This document shows, in pieces, positions 7,132-10,783 of a DNA stretch of 10,783 bases. Within the stretch, counting starts at the first letter, position 1. Each line of letters opens with the position of its first letter. The notes beneath the pieces are model-generated. The model made no database searches. It saw only the letters and a program-made list of their open reading frames with translations, and was not told the origin of the DNA. Source of the DNA: Candidatus Neoanaerotignum tabaqchaliae (lineage in GTDB: Bacteria > Bacillota > Clostridia > Lachnospirales > Anaerotignaceae). The stretch is from positions 1-10,783 of the forward strand of contig CAJFUS010000006.1 of the NCBI GenBank assembly GCA_904420235.1, in the 5' to 3' direction. The position numbers were made by a program, and so were the translations under genes.

Positions 7132-7170
7132 AAAAAGACGGGTTTAAAAATAATTAAAACCCGTCTTTTT
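7132..7170. terminator. Strong bidirectional intrinsic terminator
   Basis: AAAAAGACGGGTTT (7132-7145) pairs perfectly with AAACCCGTCTTTTT (7157-7170) around an 11-base loop, giving a T-run on either strand. It sits between convergent genes and should end both the plus-strand HTH-desulfoferrodoxin transcript and the minus-strand esterase-flavoprotein transcript. Confidence 0.92.
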
Positions 7171-7236
7171 TAGGAAGATTATAATGAAATTTTAAGTGAA
7201 ATTAAGCAAAAGCTCTGTTAGTGGTTTAAAGTCAAA

Positions 7237-7776
7237 TCACACATTCAGTCCCATTTCAAAGGCCTCTTTCATAAATGCCGTTGATTTTATCTCGCCCATT
7301 GTGTAAACCCCCGTGCCAAAAATAACGCCTTTTTCCACAGAACCCTCAAGGCACTTGGCAAAGCCTCTGAAGCACTCCAAAGCGCAGTCCATGGCCCTTT
7401 GGCTGTCTTCCGCCGCCGTCATAATATAGTAAAACTCTTTGTTCTTTATATCAAGCCACTTGGCGACACACCTGTCAATAAGAGCCTTTATCTGGGCGTT
7501 TACAGAGTAAAAATAAACGGGGCTTGCCATAACAATTACATCGCTTTTCATTATTCTATCAATAATATATGCCATATCGTCGTTTATGGCGCATTTGCCC
7601 TCATGGTCTTTGCAATAATAACAGGCCACGCAAGGGCTTATTTTTTTATCTCTAAGGAATATTTTTTCAACGCTGTTTCCGCTCTTTTCGGCTCCCTTTT
7701 TAAATTCGTCGCAAAGAATGTCTGAGTTTCCGCCCTTTCTTGGGCTTGCCGATAAAATAAGAACATTTTTTCCCAT
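7237..7776 (-). CDS. Flavodoxin-fold NAD(P)H-dependent FMN reductase / iron-sulfur flavoprotein family
   Basis: A complete cytoplasmic protein of 179 residues. The N-terminal strand and loop ILSASPRKGGNSD (7-19) is the FMN phosphate-binding site of the NADPH-dependent FMN reductase family. ASPVYFYSVNAQIKALIDR (about 84-102) is the second conserved flavin contact and dimer region. Between them is a compact Cys motif, Cys49-x2-Cys52-x2-Cys55-x6-Cys62, as in iron-sulfur flavoproteins, where such cysteines hold a 4Fe-4S cluster. Some relatives keep only part of the set. The role is electron transfer or reduction of quinones or other small oxidants, and the substrate cannot be told. The ATG at 7776 has an AGAGGTT site. 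It starts 52 bases after the esterase stop on the same strand, so the two are probably co-transcribed and end at the terminator at 7132-7170. Confidence 0.88.
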   Translation of the reverse strand: MGKNVLILSASPRKGGNSDILCDEFKKGAEKSGNSVEKIFLRDKKISPCVACYYCKDHEGKCAINDDMAYIIDRIMKSDVIVMASPVYFYSVNAQIKALIDRCVAKWLDIKNKEFYYIMTAAEDSQRAMDCALECFRGFAKCLEGSVEKGVIFGTGVYTMGEIKSTAFMKEAFEMGLNV

Positions 7777-7828
7777 AATATAACCTCTTTTAACTATTAT
7801 TTTTATAACTAAGCTCCGCCGCCTTTAA

Positions 7829-9922
7829 TTAATACTCATAGTCCGGAGCCAGTATCTCCATTAACTGCTGGTCATGATGATATGCCATTTCACTTTCGGT
7901 GTCAAGTATCATTGTGGCGCCGTTTTCGCGGGTATAAGGCTCCCATGCCGGCAGACCGTCGGACGATGGCACTCCTGTTTTGGCAAAGTTTATCCAAGCC
8001 TGACTTATATTATGGGCAAGCTCTTTTTCCTGCTCTGTGGCGTTTGTTAAGTTGTCAAACACATAAAGTATCTCAGCCCCATGGTATGAGTGGCCGTATG
8101 TAAACATATAGGCGTAAACAGGCGCGCCGTTCTGGTCGGCCTTATGAGTCATTATTTTCAATATAGGCAGTCTTATTATTGTGCTGTCAATTTGGTCAAC
8201 CGTAAGACCATCCTCGTTAGGATAGGCCGCCGCTATGGCCTCGTCAAGCTCCTGGGAAGGCTCCACAGTTACAGGAGAAGGCAGAATGCCCGACCATTCG
8301 TTAAGATTGCTTCCAATAAGCAAAGGAATATCCCTTCCGGCCTCGGCAAAGGACTCGTCGGTTATGGGGTTTGTAGGAAGAAAGTCTCCGTCAACAACAG
8401 GCTCCCAGTCCATAGAGTATGTTCCTCCAAGAGCGGCAGGAATTTGAAGCTCCTCACCGGTAATTTGAAGTGCCTCTGTGGCTGCCTCCTGAAGCTGGTC
8501 TGCTGGAACGCTTTGAATATCTTCTATATTATCGGCCGTTATGCCAAGTATATCAAGTATGTTTTCCGCAAGACGCTGGCTGGCCTCTTTGGTGTTAAAT
8601 GAAACGCCCATTGTTTCTGTTGCGCCGCTTTGAACTATTCCCTTGTCAAAAAGTCCCTCGGCATAAGGCGACGTCATTAAGGCCAAAACCTTGGCTCCGC
8701 CGCCGGATTGTCCGAATACCGTAACGTTGTCGGGGTCTCCGCCGAATGCCTCAATGTTGTCCCTTATCCACTCTAAAGCCGCCACAATATCTGTTATTCC
8801 CACATTTTCGGAATATTTATATTTATCGCCATAGGCCGAAAGGTCTAAATGTCCAAACACATTAAGCCTGTGGTTTACCGATACAACAACCACGTCTCCG
8901 TCGCGGCTCAGGTTCTCACCGTCATATCCCGCCTCGTTGCCGGAGCCAGTTGAAAATCCGCCGCCATGAAGCCATACCATAACCGGACGTTTTTCTCCGT
9001 CATTAACTCCCGGAGTCCATATATTCAGGTTTTGACAGTTATTGTCGGTTCCCGTTTGGTCGCTTTCGCCGTCAAGGCCGGAAATTACTCCTTGAGGCGA
9101 TATAGGTCCGTATGTATCGGCCATTCTTACGCCCTCCCATGGCTCCACAGGACCGGCTTGAACAAAACGCTCAGTGGCCTCGGCATATGGCACTCCCAAG
9201 TAGCGGTATATTCCGTTTTGATTTGTGCCCTGAATAAGTCCGGCTGTTGTTTGAACAATTCCGTCGCTCTCGGTCTCGGAAGGCGCCGCGCTGTTTCCGC
9301 TAATATTGGCGAAATTTTGCAAAACATAGGCTGTCTGCGCTCTTGTAGCCGTTCCTTTTGGATTAAACCTGTTGTTTCCAACGCCGCTTATAATGCCCTG
9401 TGAAACTGCCCAGTTTACGGCATCCACAGCGTAGTTTGAAATGTCACTTTCATCGCTGAATTCGGCGTCGTTTTCGCTTTCAGGGCTTCCATAGTAACGC
9501 CACAAAACCGACACCAACTGTTCCCTTGTAACAGGCTCTCCGCCCCTGAACGCGCCGTTTCCATAGCCGCTCATAACACCGTTCTCGTTGGCCCAAGCGG
9601 CGGCCTGTTCATAATAGCTTCCCTCCGGTATATCGTTAAATGCCGCGCCTTCCGTTTGCGGACTTCCGGCCATGCGGTAAAGCACAGAAGCCAGCATTCC
9701 TCTGCTTACGGTTTGGTCAGGACTGAAACGTGAAGCTCCCGTTCCGCTCATAATGCCGCTGCCGCTTACATATTCCACAGCCTCCGCGTACCAAGCGTCT
9801 GGGTCAACGTCTGTAAACGGCGCGCCGCTGTTTTCAGCCGCCGACGCCGGATAAGCTCCAAAAACCATCGCACCCATAATGGCCGCGGCCGTAAGTCTTT
9901 TTAATTTTCTTTTACTGCTCAT
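7829..9922 (-). CDS. Secreted triple-SLH type-B carboxylesterase
   Basis: A 697-residue cell-surface enzyme. A signal peptide (1-28, ASA cleavage site) is followed by three good SLH motifs (about 33-86, 94-145, 153-206), each with the FxD, aromatic, G(I/V)xSG and TR core, which bind secondary wall polymers. Residues 220-697 are a complete type-B carboxylesterase (para-nitrobenzyl-esterase-like alpha/beta hydrolase): HGGGF oxyanion loop at 319-323, nucleophile Ser406 in GQSGG (family usual GESAG/GQSGG), probable acid Glu542 in SNLNEW, and catalytic His614 in SYHGAE followed by YVFDN. The usual EDCL motif near 296 is altered but keeps a Cys. It should hydrolyse carboxylic esters outside the cell. 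The ATG at 9922 follows GAGAGGAG (9931-9938). A flavoprotein gene follows 52 bases downstream. Upstream lies a possible invertible promoter. Confidence 0.95.
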   Translation of the reverse strand: MSSKRKLKRLTAAAIMGAMVFGAYPASAAENSGAPFTDVDPDAWYAEAVEYVSGSGIMSGTGASRFSPDQTVSRGMLASVLYRMAGSPQTEGAAFNDIPEGSYYEQAAAWANENGVMSGYGNGAFRGGEPVTREQLVSVLWRYYGSPESENDAEFSDESDISNYAVDAVNWAVSQGIISGVGNNRFNPKGTATRAQTAYVLQNFANISGNSAAPSETESDGIVQTTAGLIQGTNQNGIYRYLGVPYAEATERFVQAGPVEPWEGVRMADTYGPISPQGVISGLDGESDQTGTDNNCQNLNIWTPGVNDGEKRPVMVWLHGGGFSTGSGNEAGYDGENLSRDGDVVVVSVNHRLNVFGHLDLSAYGDKYKYSENVGITDIVAALEWIRDNIEAFGGDPDNVTVFGQSGGGAKVLALMTSPYAEGLFDKGIVQSGATETMGVSFNTKEASQRLAENILDILGITADNIEDIQSVPADQLQEAATEALQITGEELQIPAALGGTYSMDWEPVVDGDFLPTNPITDESFAEAGRDIPLLIGSNLNEWSGILPSPVTVEPSQELDEAIAAAYPNEDGLTVDQIDSTIIRLPILKIMTHKADQNGAPVYAYMFTYGHSYHGAEILYVFDNLTNATEQEKELAHNISQAWINFAKTGVPSSDGLPAWEPYTRENGATMILDTESEMAYHHDQQLMEILAPDYEY

Positions 9923-9941
9923 TGATTACTCTCCTCTCATT

Positions 9942-9971
9942 GTCATATTTAAACCAATTCGGCCATTTCAA
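9942..9971 (-). promoter_or_regulatory. Possible proximal promoter of the SLH esterase
   Basis: On the minus strand TTGAAA (9966-9971) is followed after 18 bases by TATGAC (9942-9947), a good -35 with a mediocre -10, about 20 bases before the start codon. If real, transcription would begin very close to the ribosome binding site, so it may not be the main promoter. Confidence 0.3.
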
Positions 9972-10138
9972 AAGTTATATCTAAAATAAAACCTCCCCGC
10001 CGGAAATCAAAACATTATGTCCCTGCCGGACATGCAAAGCTGATAATTTTTTTAATTTCAACACCCGAAGCTGAAATGTACGGCTTTCAAAAGTCCTTCC
10101 GCAAGCCGAAAGTGATTTTCAACATTCGGCGCGTTTAG
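9972..10138. other. Non-coding stretch before the inverted-repeat element
   Basis: No protein-like frame on either strand. It contains a small perfect hairpin, ATGTCC-CTGCC-GGACAT (10017-10033). The T7 run that follows on the plus strand is too far away for a terminator. The stretch forms part of the long leader between the 10139-10431 element and the esterase. Confidence 0.35.
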
Positions 10139-10431
10139 GTTATAAGTTTAAGGTATATGCTATGCAAAGGCCAAAAAGTAAAATATGATTTTTAAAAGAC
10201 TATCAAATTTAGCCATAACAAACGTTCTTTAAAACCGGTTCAGCCTTAATTAACAGCCGGCTTTATAAGCAGGTTCCACACTTTCAACATTCTAACCCGC
10301 TTTGTTGGTTATGCTTTTTGTTTAGCAAAACGCTTATTTTTAATCCCTTAAGCGTTAACTGTATTATAGTCTTTCTTTTAAAAAACAAGTAGTATCAATA
10401 AGTTTTTCAGTATATACCTAAAACTTATAAC
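10139..10431. repeat. 293-bp element bounded by 23-bp imperfect inverted repeats (candidate invertible promoter or MITE)
   Basis: The 23 bases at 10139-10161, starting GTTATAAGTTT, match the reverse complement of 10409-10431 at 21 of 23 positions. The enclosed 247 bases have no coding frame but contain TATAAT on the minus strand (10363-10368), facing the esterase 217 bases beyond the left arm, and an 8-bp dyad (10329-10356). No target-site duplication is visible at the ends (left flank TTTAG, right flank TGAAC) and no recombinase is in the window. Invertible promoters before surface genes have this geometry. A non-autonomous transposon-like repeat is the main alternative. Confidence 0.6.
10329..10368 (-). 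promoter_or_regulatory. TATAAT box with adjacent 8-bp dyad inside the inverted-repeat element
   Basis: On the minus strand a perfect TATAAT (10363-10368) has only a poor -35 (TACTTG at 17 bases). Directly downstream, at the expected start of the transcript, AACGCTTA (10329-10336) and TAAGCGTT (10349-10356) form a perfect dyad with 12 bases between the arms. The arm centres are two helical turns apart, which suits a dimeric repressor. It would drive leftward transcription toward the esterase. Confidence 0.4.
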
Positions 10432-10449
10432 TGAACTGAAAAGCATAGT

Positions 10450-10509
10450 TTATTCAAACTTTCCGCCCCATGCTCCGGCTTTCTTTCCTGCTTCGGCATT
10501 AAATTTCAT
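10450..10509 (-). other. 19-codon frame rich in Gly, Ala and Lys
   Basis: ATG at 10509 to TAA at 10450. The predicted peptide contains AGKKAGAWGGKFE, a composition unlike random AT-rich DNA. It lacks a well-placed ribosome binding site and starts 27 bases after the stop of the membrane-protein remnant on the same strand. It may be a scrap of a lost gene or chance. Confidence 0.2.
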
Positions 10510-10536
10510 TTATCCAATTTTAAACCGCTCTCCCGC

Positions 10537-10707
10537 TTAAACATCGGTTCTGCGGGCCGCAAACATAAAACCGAATAAAAAGCCGCCTGTTAAAACAACA
10601 AGCGGCAAAAACACTATTTCAATATTAAAAATTTCACTAATATAACAAATAACTTGCGGCAAACCAACTATAAGTATAGTTATGCCTCCCAAGCGCTCAA
10701 GGCCAAT
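10537..10707 (-). pseudogene. C-terminal fragment of an unidentified integral membrane protein
   Basis: Fifty-six codons open from a TGA at 10708-10710 to TAA at 10537-10539. They encode two strongly hydrophobic segments, one around ITILIVGLPQVICYI and one around IVFLPLVVLTGGFLFGFMF, then AARRTDV. The basic end after the last helix looks like the natural cytoplasmic C-terminus of a transporter or permease. No ATG start with a ribosome binding site is seen (a GGGAGG at about 10685-10690 precedes only ATA/CTT codons), and frames further right are broken. I do not recognise the family. It is most likely the surviving tail of a decayed gene, like the other fragments in the window. Confidence 0.45.
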
Positions 10708-10783
10708 TCAGCCACTTAAAATTCAAACAAACGGAGCCTCGGCCAAATCAGACTATGATAATTTTTTTAGTTTTAATTTATAA

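Noticed and set aside
8090..8602. Long plus-strand open frames opposite the esterase and the peptidase
   Set aside because: They are antisense shadows of strongly supported genes, have no ribosome binding sites and show no recognisable protein features.
10582..10606. Imperfect 10-bp hairpin (GCCGC...GCGGC) with TTTTTATT after it on the minus strand, resembling a terminator
   Set aside because: It lies within the reading frame of the membrane-protein fragment, where it encodes the LTGG region, and has a mismatch in the stem.

Overview
The window looks like chromosomal DNA of an anaerobic Gram-positive member of the Clostridia, perhaps Lachnospirales-like. I infer this from moderate GC with very AT-rich intergenic DNA, strong AGGAGG-type ribosome binding sites, two exported enzymes carrying S-layer homology (SLH) domains, a Cys-rich flavoprotein and a desulfoferrodoxin-type protein, both typical of anaerobes. 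I cannot name the species.

Five genes look functional or nearly so, four of them on the minus strand. From the left these are the start of a DUF368 polyprenyl-phosphate transporter (1-365, cut by the window edge), a secreted SLH plus M13 zinc metallopeptidase (1567-3924), an FMN/Fe-S flavoprotein (7237-7776), and an SLH plus type-B carboxylesterase (7829-9922) that probably shares a transcript with the flavoprotein. The fifth, on the plus strand, is a regulator joining an XRE helix-turn-helix to a complete desulfoferrodoxin module (6345-6929). It is interrupted by an in-frame TAG at codon 23.

Between and beside them lies a graveyard of gene pieces. A histidine kinase (509-1420) stops right after its H-box. 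Between about 4116 and 5847 there are fragments resembling an ABC exporter membrane domain, a CaiB/BaiF CoA-transferase, a LysR regulator, a substrate-binding lipoprotein (possibly TctC-like) and an RraA-like protein. CaiB, RraA, TctC and LysR genes often cluster, so these may be the remains of one lost carboxylate uptake and catabolism locus. A 56-codon membrane-protein tail lies near the right edge (10537-10707).

The most interesting non-coding structure is upstream of the SLH esterase. Two 23-bp arms in inverted orientation (10139-10161 and 10409-10431, 21 of 23 matching) enclose 247 bp containing a TATAAT box, at present pointed at the esterase, and an 8-bp dyad. This layout suits an invertible promoter switching a surface protein, although a MITE-like repeat remains possible. 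A second regulatory signal is a perfect 11-bp tandem repeat placed over the -35 position of the broken histidine kinase gene, as expected for an OmpR/PhoB-type response regulator site.
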